A stretch of 64,000 nucleotides of DNA. Source: Panax quinquefolius. Its lineage: Eukaryota > Streptophyta > Magnoliopsida > Apiales > Araliaceae. Below the pieces are notes generated by a model. The model ran no database searches and had not been told where the DNA came from. It worked only from the letters and a program-made list of their open reading frames with translations. The position numbers and the translations under genes are program-made. Positions 43,997 to 55,016 of the stretch are shown here, one piece after another. The stretch lies in the NCBI GenBank assembly GCA_020205615.1, contig CM035166.1:94240065-94304064 (forward strand), in the 5' to 3' direction. How positions within the stretch are numbered: the first letter of the stretch is position 1; each line of letters opens with the position of its first letter.

Positions 43997-44933
43997 CAAG
44001 AGATAAGGTCGCCACTTCCGCACCGACTTCACGATAGCTAACATTTCTTTCTCGTAAGTGGAAAGATTAATTGCCAAACCTTTCAAGGCCTCACTAAAGT
44101 AAGCTCAATTTCGTAGCCACTTGTGTCGCATTCAATAACAAAAGGTTGGGAGAAATCGGGTAGGCGAAGGAGTGGGGGTGTTGTCAAAGCCTCTTTGAGT
44201 TGTAGGAACGATTTCTCTGCCACTTTCGTCCAATGGAATCCTTCCTTAATGAGTAGTTTATTCAATGGTGTATCAATACCACCAAAATGCTTGATGAATT
44301 TCTGATAGTAACCCGCCAATCCTAGAAATCCACGGACCCCACGAGCTGTTGTAGGCGTCGGCCATTCCAACACTACTTGTATTTTGGAAGGATCCACCGC
44401 TACCCCATGTTTAGAGATGACGTGACCCAAGTATTCTATTTCAGTGACCCCAAACCTGCATTTGGATATTTTAGCAAACAATTGATTATTAGATAAAATG
44501 GTTAGAATTGTCTGTATGTGTTCAAGATGCTCCTCCCATATCTTGGAAAAAACCAAGATGTCATCAAAAAAGACGAGGACGAACTTCCGTAGATGAGGCC
44601 GAAACAAGTCATCCATTAGACTTTGAAATTTTGCTGGTGCGTTTGTAAGCCCAAACGACATCACCAAAAATTCATAGTGGCCTTCATGTATCCGAAAGGC
44701 TATTTTCGAAATGTCGCTTGCATGAACTCGAATTTGATGGTATCTAGCTCGAAGGTCCAACTTTGAGAAGAACTGTGCTCAATGGAGTTCATCTAAAAGC
44801 ACATCAATAACATGGACGGGATATTTATCTTTGATGGTAATGTCGTTTAATGCTCGGCAGTCCACGCACAATTTCCATTTGCCATCGTGCTTTTTAACCA
44901 AAAGCACATGTGAGGAGAAGGGATTGTTGCTGG
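43997..44933 (-). pseudogene. Gypsy reverse transcriptase and RNase H, 3' part
   Basis: Read leftwards. RT motifs in order are [20 protein letters not shown] (44850-44915), KLDLRARYHQIRV, FVLVFFDDILVFSK (the catalytic FDD variant) and FLGLAGYYQKFI. RNase H starts with FVIECDTSGYEIE, and STYEKEMLAIVKSVRKWRPY resumes in another frame near 44040. A stretch of about 15 codons is missing between the last two. One TGA interrupts the D-E-L-H block near 44779. It is cut by a CACTA end on the left and by the LTR element at 44934 on the right; the 5' part continues at 47474. Confidence 0.85.
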
Positions 44934-45229
44934 TGTTGGAAATTTATAGAAGATGATAAATTATAGAAGAAGTGAAATATAACTTTGGAGAACACTTGAG
45001 AATACTTTTGATTTCACTTGCTTCAAATGATCCAAGTACAAGGCTATTTATAAGACTCCTAGGATACTTCTAGAGCCACATTAATAATTACTACATGACC
45101 ATATTCATGTACATGAACCTAACCATTACATGTTCCAAGACATTTTAAATACATTCATGTACATAAATTACATATTCATGTATTAAATTAATTCATGAAC
45201 ATTTTAGAATTAATTTGGTTTAGTTAACA
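44934..45229 (-). repeat. 3' LTR of the SEC6-capturing element
   Basis: 296 bp, TGTTGGAAATTT to TAGTTAACA. Contains GGCTATTTATAAGACTCC near 45047, a reverse-strand TATA-like site. Confidence 0.85.
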
Positions 45230-45293
45230 AGGCCTCCCGTAAACCAAATTTATTATTCACAATGTTGTAAAACCTTTTGATCTTCCGATTCCT

Positions 45294-45468
45294 TCAAACA
45301 TAAGAAACTCTTTTGCCATCTCCGTTGATGTAAATGACACGAATAATTTTCTTGACACTCAAATCTTTAACACGTTGCAATACTTTCATCATTTTTATGA
45401 ACTCGTTAAAATTATCTTGGTCGATGACTTGAAAGGCATTCATAAGTTCCTCTTTAGAATCCCTTTCA
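45294..45468 (-). pseudogene. Calmodulin-like EF-hand fragment fused to SEC6
   Basis: Directly after the SEC6-derived V-T-E-Y-L-V-A-T-F-G, the same frame continues with DSKEELMNAFQVIDQD and ends with VIYINGDGKRVSYV then TGA. The first matches the start of calmodulin EF-hand 3 (D-S-E-E-E-L-x-x-A-F-x-V-F-D-x-D) and the second EF-hand 4 (D-x-D-G-D-G-x-V-x-Y). The middle is shortened, so neither loop is clearly able to bind calcium. Origin from a calmodulin or calmodulin-like mRNA is inferred from these two matches. Confidence 0.5.
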
Positions 45469-46300
45469 CCAAATGTTGCAACTAGGTACTCAGTAACCTA
45501 CCCTTCAGACCATTCTTTCTGGTAGAGCTTCAGGAGCAACTCCTGTACTCCTGGATCCTCAAAAATAACACTAACCGTTTGATGCATAGCTTCCTTGGCA
45601 AACTCTAGAAAACCTTTGCAAGTGTCTGCAAAATTGACTTGCTCAGCGTAGTTTTGTGAAAGGGCTTCAAATATGCTAGTACTTAACTCCATTACTAGAT
45701 CATAGTTGCGAAGATTATTGTTAATCATAACGAACAGAGATTCTAGACCAATGTCAGAAGCAGGTTCTTCCAGCCTCTTCTTTTGAGCTTCTTGAAAATC
45801 AATCAACACTTGAATGATAGCCAAAGCAATTTTGTATAACATGAGGTCAGTGTTGTTTTCTCGAACAATTTGTACTTGCTCTCCAAGGATTCTAAACAAA
45901 TCAACAACAACTGGTGTATATAACTTCCTATCATCAGTTTTCTTAGGTAGCTGTACCTTGTCAGCCTCAATTATATATATTCAAGTACCATTTTTATGTT
46001 GTGGCTTGCATTCTTTCAACATACGCATTCATGAGAGGATCCATTGCACCACTCTCAGAACAAACTTGAGCTAAAAACTCATCAATGTCAAGTCCAATCA
46101 GATTATTTTGGTATTCAACAATCCAACCAGTTACCTTTAGAATCTCTAGATTTTTTAGATCATTAGCACGGTCACTAAGCAGTCTCAAGCATCGAATAAA
46201 TCTCTCAGTATAAAGATTTACCATGAGCTGGAATAATATTTCATATCTTGGAGGAAAATATGGAGCCACATAGTCATATATATCTCCAAGCTCTTCCCCA
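45469..46300 (-). pseudogene. SEC6: Captured exocyst subunit SEC6 cDNA fragment
   Basis: Encodes about 270 residues of the middle of SEC6 (EXOC3), an exocyst subunit that tethers secretory vesicles. Blocks in order are [109 protein letters not shown] and [20 protein letters not shown]. No introns interrupt it, although plant SEC6 genes have many, so it came from mRNA. A TAA replaces a lysine codon after the Q-A-T-T motif (45991-45993) and a short shift follows. A TAG lies after the K-E-W-S-E-G motif. No sign that it makes a working protein. Confidence 0.9.
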
Positions 46301-46907
46301 ATCACTCTAAATCCCAAATCCTTACTTTTGGAACTCAAAATATTGTTCTCATGCTCCTCCAAAATTTCAAACTCTTTCTTTTCATCATTTTTGTCCACAA
46401 TCTCTTCTTCTATTTTCTCAATTTCTTCAACACTTTCTTTTTCTTCTTCTTTTACCTCTTCAAATTCTTCTTTACTTGGCATCTCTTCAATTTTTCCTTT
46501 TTATCTTCAACTTTCATAATTTTATCAACACAAATATTTTCGTCTTTCTCTTTCGAGATATCTTCAAAAAAATCTTTTTTACTTTCTTTTTCTTCAACTT
46601 CATCAATTTTTTCTACAAGTTTCTCATTTTCTTCCAAAAACCAAGACTCTTTAGGTAATGATGGATCTTTATTATTATTGCAAATCAATTCAAGTTCATT
46701 CCATAACTGAGGTAGAGAATCAAAACCCGCAAGACGTTTCCAAAATTCTTCATGCATTACTCCTTGCAAAATCTTCCTTGTTCTTTTTCCTTTCATTTCT
46801 CGGACTTTTTTCGAAATACACTTTTCTGGATTTGCAATGACATCTTGCCATAAATTGCAAGTTTTAAGAAATACTCTAATCCTTCCAAAATTTGTAATTT
46901 GTGACAA
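46301..46907 (-). pseudogene. Gag-like start and Glu/Lys-rich region of the capturing element
   Basis: Two overlapping reverse-strand frames (46452-46907 and 46301-46482). The first resembles copia gag: TCNLWQDVIANPEKC, then ILQGVMHEEFWKRLAGF and LPQLWNELELICNNN. It then turns into a low-complexity acidic and basic tract ([18 protein letters not shown]) that leads into the SEC6 fragment. On the opposite strand the same tract gives Ser/Phe-rich open frames, which are not genes. Confidence 0.5.
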
Positions 46908-47196
46908 CTAATTTTGCACCAAACCTAGGAAACATCATTTTCCTATAATTTACCTCTCCAAAATGCTATCAATATGACATTTGTGACGTGCTTCAACTCA
47001 CAAACTTCTTTTTCAAATTTCTTCTCAACTAGCATCTTTGCTAGGTTGAAGTCTGGAGCTCTAACGCGCACACTTTGCACTCGCCCAGTGGAACACTTCG
47101 ATGACAGCAAATCACCTCTCTTGAGTAGTCTACCTTTACTTCACTCTGGCTTAACCTTCTCTAAACCTTCGAATTAACCTTAGCTTTGATACCACT
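46908..47196 (-). other. Leader of the SEC6-capturing element with primer-binding site
   Basis: Between the 5' LTR and the gag-like frame. Holds the initiator-Met primer-binding site at 47182-47193. No gene is seen. Confidence 0.6.
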
Positions 47197-47473
47197 TGTT
47201 GGAAATTTATGGAAGATGATAAATTATAGAAGAAGTGAAATATAACTTTGGAGAACACTTAAGAATACTTTGATTTCACTTCCTTCAAATGATCCAAGTA
47301 CAAGGCTATTTATAGGACTCCTAGGATACTTCTAGAGCCACATTCATAATTGCTACATGAACCTAACCATTACATGTTCCAATACATTTCAAATACTTTC
47401 ATTTACATAAATTACCTATTCATGTATTAAATTAATTCATGAACATTCTTGAATTAATTTGGTTTAGTTAACA
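47197..47473 (-). repeat. 5' LTR of the SEC6-capturing element
   Basis: 277 bp, nearly identical to 44934-45229 apart from a deletion of about 20 bases and a few substitutions, so the insertion is fairly young. Confidence 0.85.
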
Positions 47474-47800
47474 ATTGGGCCTGATAAGCACCTCTTGCAA
47501 TAAGTCTCGAACCTGTTTTTCAATTTCTGATTTCTGTTAGTATGGGTATCGATAGGGATGCACAATAATTGGACTAGCATGAGGTTGTAGAGGAATGTGA
47601 TGGTCATGGGATCTCTGAGGTGGTAAAGTTGTAGGTGTTTCAAATACTTTAGAAAAAACAGTTAAGAGTATATCTAAATCTGGAGGATAAGGGGAGATAT
47701 GAACGACACAGTGGGATGGAAGCAATTGCAAAAAAAAAATCCCATGCCGTAAGTAGCGGTTCCAGCTAGCCCACAATAGTCCTTTTCAGTTAAGACTTCT
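47474..47800 (-). pseudogene. Gypsy pol, protease-RT linker (5' part of the split gene)
   Basis: Reads VFETPTTLPPQRSHDHHIPL, then P-I-I-V-H-P-Y-R-Y-P-Y and, after a stop, QKSEIEKQVRDLLQEVLIRP. This is the conserved entry to gypsy RT and continues directly into N-N-P-F-S-S at 44933 once the LTR element is removed. It is cut at about 47800, where copia sequence begins. Confidence 0.8.
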
Positions 47801-47807
47801 AAACTCC

Positions 47808-49800
47808 TTATTTTAAACCATATAAAACTTTACGTAGTTTATAAACATATTCAAGATGATCAAAATCTTCAAAACCTGAAGGTTGTTTAACATAAACTTT
47901 CTCTTCAATAACACCATTTAAGAATACAGGTTTGATATCCATTTGAAATAATTTAAAATCTTTATGACATGGAAAAGCTAATATCATACAAATAGACTCA
48001 AATCTAGTAACAAGAGCATATATTTCATCATAATCAATACCTTTAAGTTGATTATACCCTTTGTGCAACAATTATTGCCTTGTTAATTACGAGTAATAGT
48101 TCCATTTTCATCTAATTTTTTAAGAAAAACCCATCGAGTTCCAATAATAGAAGTATCCTCGAGTTTTGGAACTAACTCACAGACTTTGTTTCTGGTGAAC
48201 TGTTCAAGTTCATCTTGCATAATAATTATCCAATCTTCATCCAAGAAAGCATGTTTTATGTTTTAGGCTCAATATGGGATAAAAAGGATAAATCACCAGC
48301 CAAGTTACGTGCTTGTGATCTAGTGAGAATTCTTATATCAATATCACCAATCACATTTTGTAAAAGATGATTTTTAATAATAAATATATCTTTGGGTAGA
48401 TCATTTAACAGTAGATTGGGATTTTCAAGAGGATTTATATTGATAGGTGGAGATGTATTTTCTAGTTTTGTTTCCTCCATATTTCTAAAAATATCTTCAA
48501 TGACCACGTCACTGTCAACTAACTCTTTATATTTAGGAGGTGGCTGAGACTCATCAAAAGTTACATTCATTGATTCTTCAACAACTAAGCTTCTTTTGTT
48601 AGAAACTATCTATATGCTTTACTATTTAGTGAATATCCTAGAAAAATTCCTTCATCAGATTTGGGATCAAAATTTAGCAAATGTCCTTTAGTATTTAAAA
48701 TAAAACATTTACTTCCAAAAACATTAAAATAATTTATTTTTGGAGTTCTTTTATAATAAAGTTCATAGGGAGTTTTAAGAAAAATAGGTCTTAATAAAAC
48801 TCGATTTAAGATATAGCAAGACGTTGCTACTGCTTCAACCCAAAAATATTTAGGAAGACGATATTCATTTAACATATTATTAGCCATTTCTTGTAAAGTT
48901 AGATTTTTTATTTCAACCACACCATTTGATTGAGGTGTATAAGGAGTAGAAAAGTTATTACTTATACCGTGCTCATCACAGAACATAATAAAATCCGAAT
49001 TGCCAAATTCTCTTCCGTGATCAGATCGAATATAAACAATAGAACTTCCCTGTTTCCTCTAAATTTTCTTATATAAAGAATTACAGAAAGAATTAATAGC
49101 TTCATTTTTATATTTCAAAAAATCAACCCATATAAATCGAGAGTAATCATAAACCAAAACTAGAATATATATAGCACCACCCATGATTTGTTTAGCAATA
49201 GGTCCAACCAAGCCCATATGCAAGAGTTCTAATGGTCGTGAGGTTGACACTGTGAGTTTAGTTTTATGAGATGCATGAATTTGTTTTTCTAATTCCAAAG
49301 CTTTACAAATATAATCTTTTAAAAACTTTAATTTTAGAAGACCACAAACATGTTCTTTGGAAGAAATGTTGTTGATTAGTTTTATGTTAATATGTCCTAA
49401 TCTTCGATGCCAAATGCATGGATCATCTTTTGCATATATGAGAAAAACATTATCTATGCATCTAGATCACACGTGTATCATTCTGATTTCTAGGGCATAA
49501 TAAAATCAATTTTTCAGATTTATCAAATATTGATCAATTATGAGGACAAAACGATATTTTAAAACCAATATCACATAATTGACTTATAGATAGAAGATTA
49601 TACTTGAGTCCTGTGACTAATTGAACGTTGAAAATTGTTATGTGCTTATTACCAACACTATCAATTCCAATTACTTTACTTTTGTTGATGTCTCTAAAGA
49701 TTACCTCACCATAGTATGTAGCTCGTAAATTATTCAACTTTGATTTATCGCCAGTAATATGTATGAACACCCGCTATCGAGATACCATTTGTTTCTATTT
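47808..49800 (-). pseudogene. Copia integrase and RT remnant
   Basis: Four open pieces. 49534-49770 gives QLVTGLKYNLLSISQLCD, the GAG-pre-integrase motif. 49059-49298 gives the integrase core start LELLHMGLVGPI and VLVYDYSRFIWV, where Y replaces the first D of the usual V-D-D-Y-S-R. 48606-48986 gives FSTPYTPQSNGVVEIKNLTL, YFWVEAVATSCYILNRV and FGSKCFILNTKG. 47808-48071 gives the RT start QMDIKPVFLNGVIEEKVYV. 48256-48570 is the variable linker. Stops and shifts separate them. Confidence 0.85.
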
Positions 49801-52100
49801 GAATCAGCTGCAAGATACACCTGCAATATATACTAATTTTACATACTGGTACCTTTTAATAAGAAGTGTCCTTTGAGTAAGTTTTTCATTTTGTATAAGG
49901 AATATTTGTATTTTTCTTTACAAACCTGGGTACAGGATAATCATTCTTAGTGGAGATAAACATTCTATAAGTTACAGAACTATAAGATGTATGATAATAG
50001 TTTCTATGGAACTCTAGCTTTTCTTGTAATAGTTGGTGCAATATATGTTCATTTGGGAACCCAAATCATTTTTCCTTTATAGTTTCCATTTCGAGCATTG
50101 CACATATAAAATGAATGACCGTTTCTGTTACACTAAGACCATTTAGTAAAATGAGATTTATGACTTTCTTTTTCATTACTTTTAACATGGTAAAGTCCTT
50201 TATCTTTTGTTTTACTAGATTCTCCAATATATCCTAGTCCTTCTTTATTAAATCCACATCTCTGTTAATTTAACATGACATCAAGATTTTCTTTCCCTTT
50301 TCTGAATTTTAGAACTATGGTATTCAGATCGTCACGTTCTTTAGTTAATTATTAATTTGATCTATTAAATAAGGATTTTCATTATTTTTTTCTAACTTTA
50401 TTTTTATATATGAATTCTCAATCTTAATTTTTTTAATATATTCATTTAACATTTGATCTTTTATTTGAGTGTCTTCGTTAATTATTGCAAGTGTTGAATT
50501 TTCAACTTTAAGATTATCAATGGAAATGATAAGTGTTGAATTTTCTATTTCAAGATCCTTTTTCTTTTTTATTTTTTTAGTTCTTATTTTAATAATAATT
50601 CATTTTCTAATTTTTCTTCATTATCTATAATTAAATTTGAATTTTTATTTCAAGATTTTTATTTATTTTCTTTAATTTTTCTAATTCTTCTTTTAATAAT
50701 AAATAATTTCTAGTTTTTCTTCATTTAAATTTTCATTAGTTATAATTAAACTTGATTTTTCTATTTCAAGATTTTTTTAGTTTTAATTAATTTTTCTAGA
50801 GATATTTTAATTTAACAAAATCTTCTTAATTAATTCATTATTTTCATATAAAAAATTATAATCTTCTTATAATTCATAATCTTCTTTATTTATATTATAT
50901 AAGTGTCAAATAAAGTGTTGGGTAATTGATGTTCAAAGTTTACCTAATATCTTGGTGATGAATCATTGTCTGCCATTAGACATAGATTTGCAACTTCTTT
51001 AGTTTGTTTGATAGTTTATTCTTCGTTACTCAGATCCCAACCTTCCTCAGCTACTAATACTTTGTTGTTAGCTAGTTTTGGACAATTCTTTTTGAAATGT
51101 CCAGGTTGGTTTGCATTCAAAATATGCATTTTAATTTTCGTTTGAACTAACATTTTTGAAGTTATTATTTGCATTGAAATTTCCTCCTTGTACTTTTAGC
51201 TTGAAGACTTGTTTGCCTTTGAAGTTGTTGAAGTTATTATTTGTTTTCAGTAAGCCCTTGCCATATTTATAAACTTTGCTTTGAATAACTCTCTTGAGTT
51301 ATCTTGATAACAAAATAACTTCATTATTGTCTAAACTCAGGAGTTCTTCATTTAATTCTTCATAATCACTTTTTTGATCAACAAGTAAAGCTTTGAATGC
51401 AATTTCATTTTTTTTGAGGTCTGTATCTGATCCAACTTTTTCGACTAGCATGTCGACCTCATGAGCACAAAGATTTCTAATAAGGCTATTATGAGGATAT
51501 GTAGTTAGGTCTTGCATTTCCTTCATGGTTGTAACTTTCATTTTCAGACAGAAGGGAGAGCTTTGAGAATTCTTTTGTTATTCTCATTTGTTGTGTATGC
51601 CTTCCCTAGTTGTTCCAGCTGATCAATGATTCAGGAAAAATGTGTTTCCATATCAATGATCTTGTCACCTTCTTACAGCTTGAATATTTCATATTCTTAA
51701 ATTAGAGCGTCTTTTCTGGTTTCTTTGATATGATTGGTTCCTTCATAGGATACAATAAATTTTCCCCAAATTTCTTTAGCATTCTTGCAGTTGCTAACTC
51801 TTTTGTACTCTTTTTCAATGAGAGCACTAGTTAGTACTTATTTAGCTCTAGATGCTATATTCATAGCTTCTTCATCTTCAGTATTAAATTCATCAACGTC
51901 TTTTTCAACGATCTTTTCTCCAACAATTTTTGTAGAAACTTTTACACAACGTTCTATTGCAAGCCAAACTTTGATTCCTTGTGATTTGACATATATTTTG
52001 AATCTATTCTTCCAGGTGGCAAAATTTGTCCCTTCAAATAGTGGAGGTCTGGACATTGATAGTCCCTCTTCGCAACCAATAGTATTTGTGTAGGCCATAA
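49801..52100 (-). pseudogene. Copia gag and gag-pol linker remnant
   Basis: The start at 52098 reads RPPLFEGTNFATWKNRFKIY, the conserved N-terminus of SIRE-like gag. 51299-51541 gives SLIRNLCAHEVDMLVEKVG. A zinc knuckle, Q-P-G-H-F-K-K-N-C-P-K, lies near 51080-51125 with a small frameshift. 50280-50900 is an extremely AT-rich stretch equivalent to the Lys/Glu/Asn-rich coiled gag tail, with many stops. Confidence 0.75.
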
Positions 52101-52170
52101 ATGGATCTACTCTTAGATATGTCTCTATTCACTCAACAAACAAGTTAAAGAGCACTGCTCTGATACCAAT

Positions 52171-54249
52171 TGAATGTTCAATAATAATCTAGATTGAAGG
52201 GGGGTTGATCAGATTAATACCTTTTAAAAATTTATCTTATGCCTTTTGGATTTTTATTTATTTAATTTGCAGTGTTAAAATCAATGTACAAGACAATAAA
52301 AATTCAATCACACAATGCACAAAGATTTGTCTAGTTCACAACATACATCCAGGGTATGTTGCAACGCCTAGTCTCAAGCTCGTCTCCAGAACTTGAGATC
52401 CTATTACTCCTAGTTATAAATACTCATTCAACAGGCAAAGAAGCCTTTACAAAGTTTTATAGACAAACTTATAACTATTCTTAACTAACTATTTTGGACA
52501 GCAAGCTCCCAGCTCCCTCCTTAACCTTAGTTGTTCTTTCTTTTGAGTCTAGTTCTATTCTATGATCAGGTCTTGAAACGACATCCTCTTCTTCACCTCA
52601 CAAGTTTACTATAGTCTCTAAGACTCTAGTCCCAGCTCCCAACTCCCAGCTGACCTCTCTAAGACTCTAGTCTTGGTCAAAGAATTACTCATTTTTCTCA
52701 TATGTACATAAAATAAACTAACTACCCTTTTCGCTTTTTACAAAATATTTAACAAAATTTTGCTTCTAAAACAAGTAGATACAATTTAGTACAGATATAT
52801 AAAAGTTTAAATAACTTTTATATTTAAGGCTTCTCAAATAAGCAGATAGTAGTTTAATGAACATATATGTTAATTTTATAAAAGTTCAAAAACTTTTATA
52901 CTTGAGTACATATGTTTCTTTGTAAGCAAATAGTAATTTATGTTTAGATCAAATAATGCTTCTAAGTAAGCAAATGTGTAAATTTTAACCAAAGGGTCTT
53001 GGCCCAATGGTTACCCCCATTTCTTGAGTTCCAAGAGGGTGGGGTTTCAAGCCTCGGCAGTACGCAAAGGTTGTGTGTGTGAGTTTAAATTTAAATTAGC
53101 AAAAAAAAAAATGTTTAAATTTCTACACTGTTATATTTTGTGTAAAAAGTGCTTTTCTTAATAAGCAAGTATATAAATTTAAGCTTCATTTAAATGTGCT
53201 TCTGTATAAAATTAAAGATATAAAACTTTTGTTCAGATTTATAAAGATTTAATTTTCTTTATATAATAAAGAATGTGTTTATCGAAAATAGGTTTATCTT
53301 TAATTTTTGGTATAAAAGTTTAAATAACTTTTATAATAATACTTCTTGTTAAGCGTATAAATTCACGTAATAAGTTTAATAACTTTTATAGTATGCAACA
53401 CGTATTTATGAATAATTAAATAAATGTTCAAATACTTATAATGACCGATATCAAGTATAATAAATTAAACAATTAAATAATACTTGATATAACAAATAAA
53501 TTTGTTAGACTTGAATATATATAATAATATATTTTATCTATCATGTGAATATTAAATAAGACCACTTAGAACTTCAAATACTGTTTGAATGATATTCTTG
53601 CTTAAAGAATACATCCAAATATCGATATCTAAAACTGACCGAATTTAAAATTTCACTGTTAATATTTGTATAAATACTTTCGATAGATCACTTAGAACTT
53701 CAAACATCGTTGAAATTATATTCTTGTTTAAGGAATACGTATACCTCCAAATATCGATATCTAAAACTGATCTACTTTACAATATTTATATAAATAAATT
53801 ATATCAATAATGAGTTACTAGAACTTTAAGCACCCTTTGAATAATATTCTTATTTAAGAAAAATCATCAAATTACTAGTATCTAAACTATCCTTTTATTG
53901 ATCATGAATAGATGAAATATATATTTATAAATGTGTATAACAATTTATATTTGTCTATCTATAATTATAAATTGGTATTAGATAATGTAAATAAAATAAT
54001 TCAATGACTTATCTCAAAATACTTTGACCAATTTTTTATTTTTAAAAAATCAGAACTTTAGAGAGAGAATATGTAGACAAGGAGAGTATATTTATTAATC
54101 TTTGGAAATTGACAAGTAGGAAATTAGAAAAGCTTTCATATTTATAGGAAATTTTGAGCCGATGGCAAACTGGTAATTTTAGAAGTTGTTTTGAAATCAA
54201 TGACTCGGATGAATTTATTTGAAAAAGAGAGCTTCGGATGAGCACAACA
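52171..54249 (-). repeat. 5' LTR of the SIRE-like element
   Basis: Starts TGAATGTTC beside the primer-binding site. The far edge is placed at GAGCACAACA (54249), giving TGTTGTGCTC on the reverse strand; this edge is less certain. Repeated phrases of AAGTTTAAATAACTTTTATA and CGATATCTAAAACTGA recur across 52800-53900. Confidence 0.6.
52986..53111 (+). mobile_element. tRNA-derived SINE in the LTR
   Basis: Carries a pol III box A-like TGGCCCAATGG and box B-like GGTTTCAAGCC about 40 bases apart, and ends in an 11-A tail. Near-perfect target duplications TGTGTAAATTT (52975-52985) and TGTTTAAATTT (53112-53122) flank it. No coding capacity. Confidence 0.85.
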
Positions 54250-54457
54250 CATTACAGTAAAACCCCTATTTAGGAATACTCTAAATAAGAATAACCTCTA
54301 CAATATTATAAAAAAAAATTGTCCCAATTTGGGCCAGTTATAAATAGGAATAACATCTAAATTGTAATATGTTATATACTTTTTAAGTCCCGTATTAAGA
54401 AACTATACTTCTATATAATAATAATTTCATATATATATGAGAGACAATATTAATTTT

Positions 54458-54597
54458 AAAAGATTACATTCTATAAAAGACTACATTTTCTATAAAGAAC
54501 TACATTTTTCTATAAAAGACCATATTTCTTATAAAAGACCACATTTCCTATAAAAGACTACATTTCATATAAAAGACTACATTTTTCTAGTTTGAAA
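54458..54597. repeat. About 20 bp tandem repeat, about seven copies
   Basis: Unit close to CTATAAAAGACTACATTT, with small length changes. Confidence 0.8.
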
Positions 54598-54826
54598 ATC
54601 TAAATAGGGAGTTCTAATTGATATTTTTGTTAAAGTGGATATTTTTGGGTGTTCGGAAAATATTTTGTACTAATACCTCTATTTAGTAATAATTTCTCAA
54701 TTATAATACAAATAGTTTTGTCCCAAGTCTATTCCTAAATAAAAGTTTTCCTATAATAACTTTAGCATGTCAGATTTCAGAAAAATCTGCCAGCACAATT
54801 TTTTAATTAATGCATTCCACATACAT

Positions 54827-54972
54827 GGCTTTTCAATTTAAAGCACATCTAAATTCTAATCTCAGCATAATCTTTTCATTTAAAGCACATCTAAATTCTA
54901 ATATCAGCATTTCATTTTCATTTAAAGCACATCTAAATTCTAATCTCAGCATATCTTTTTCATTTAAAGCAT
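54827..54972. repeat. 42 bp tandem repeat, about 3.3 copies
   Basis: Unit begins AAGCACATCTAAATTCTAAT and ends CTTTTTCATTTA. The open frame across it gives a repeated F-K-A-H-L-N-S-N-L-S-I peptide with no start context or homology, so it is not called a gene. Confidence 0.85.
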
Positions 54973-55016
54973 ATGGGCCCACTAATGTATCTTTCACATT
55001 TTAAGCCAACTGCAGC

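Larger units (their letters stand above)
44934..47473 (-). mobile_element. Small LTR retrotransposon with captured SEC6 and EF-hand cDNA
   Basis: LTRs at 44934-45229 and 47197-47473 are near identical. On the reverse strand they start TGTTAAC and end CCAACA. A primer-binding site TGGTATCAAAGC (reverse of GCTTTGATACCA at 47182-47193) follows the 5' LTR, and a purine tract GGGAGGCC precedes the 3' LTR. The 2 kb inside has a gag-like start, an acidic Glu/Lys-rich stretch, an intronless stretch of exocyst SEC6 and a calmodulin-like tail. It has no protease, RT or integrase, so it is non-autonomous. It splits a gypsy RT gene at the conserved R-P-S-N-N-P-F motif. Target duplication is poorly preserved (GCTGG versus ATTGG). 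Confidence 0.85.
47808..54249 (-). mobile_element. SIRE-like Ty1/copia element, truncated in reverse transcriptase
   Basis: Leftward order: LTR (52171-54249), primer-binding site TGGTATCAGAGC (reverse of GCTCTGATACCA, 52157-52168), gag, GAG-pre-integrase, integrase and the first part of RT, where it stops at 47808. The 3' LTR is absent. The tract GAAGGGGGGTTGA at the LTR edge matches the LTR at 17673, which identifies the lineage. A SINE lies in its LTR. Confidence 0.8.
54250..55008. other. Intergenic AT-rich sequence with two minisatellites
   Basis: No gene. 54458-54597 is a short-unit repeat and 54827-54972 a 42 bp repeat, listed separately. Confidence 0.6.

Noticed and set aside
46328..46710. 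Ser/Phe/Leu-rich open frames on the forward strand
   Set aside because: They are the antisense of the Glu/Lys-rich gag-SEC6 region, whose reverse frame has clear homology.
52986..53060. Possible tRNA gene from box A and box B
   Set aside because: No cloverleaf with proper stems; the A tail and target duplications identify a SINE.
54458..54972. CRISPR-like spaced repeats
   Set aside because: Units are directly adjacent minisatellites without unique spacers, in a eukaryotic genome.
54810..55004. Open frame with F-K-A-H-L-N-S-N repeats
   Set aside because: Pure translation of the 42 bp minisatellite.
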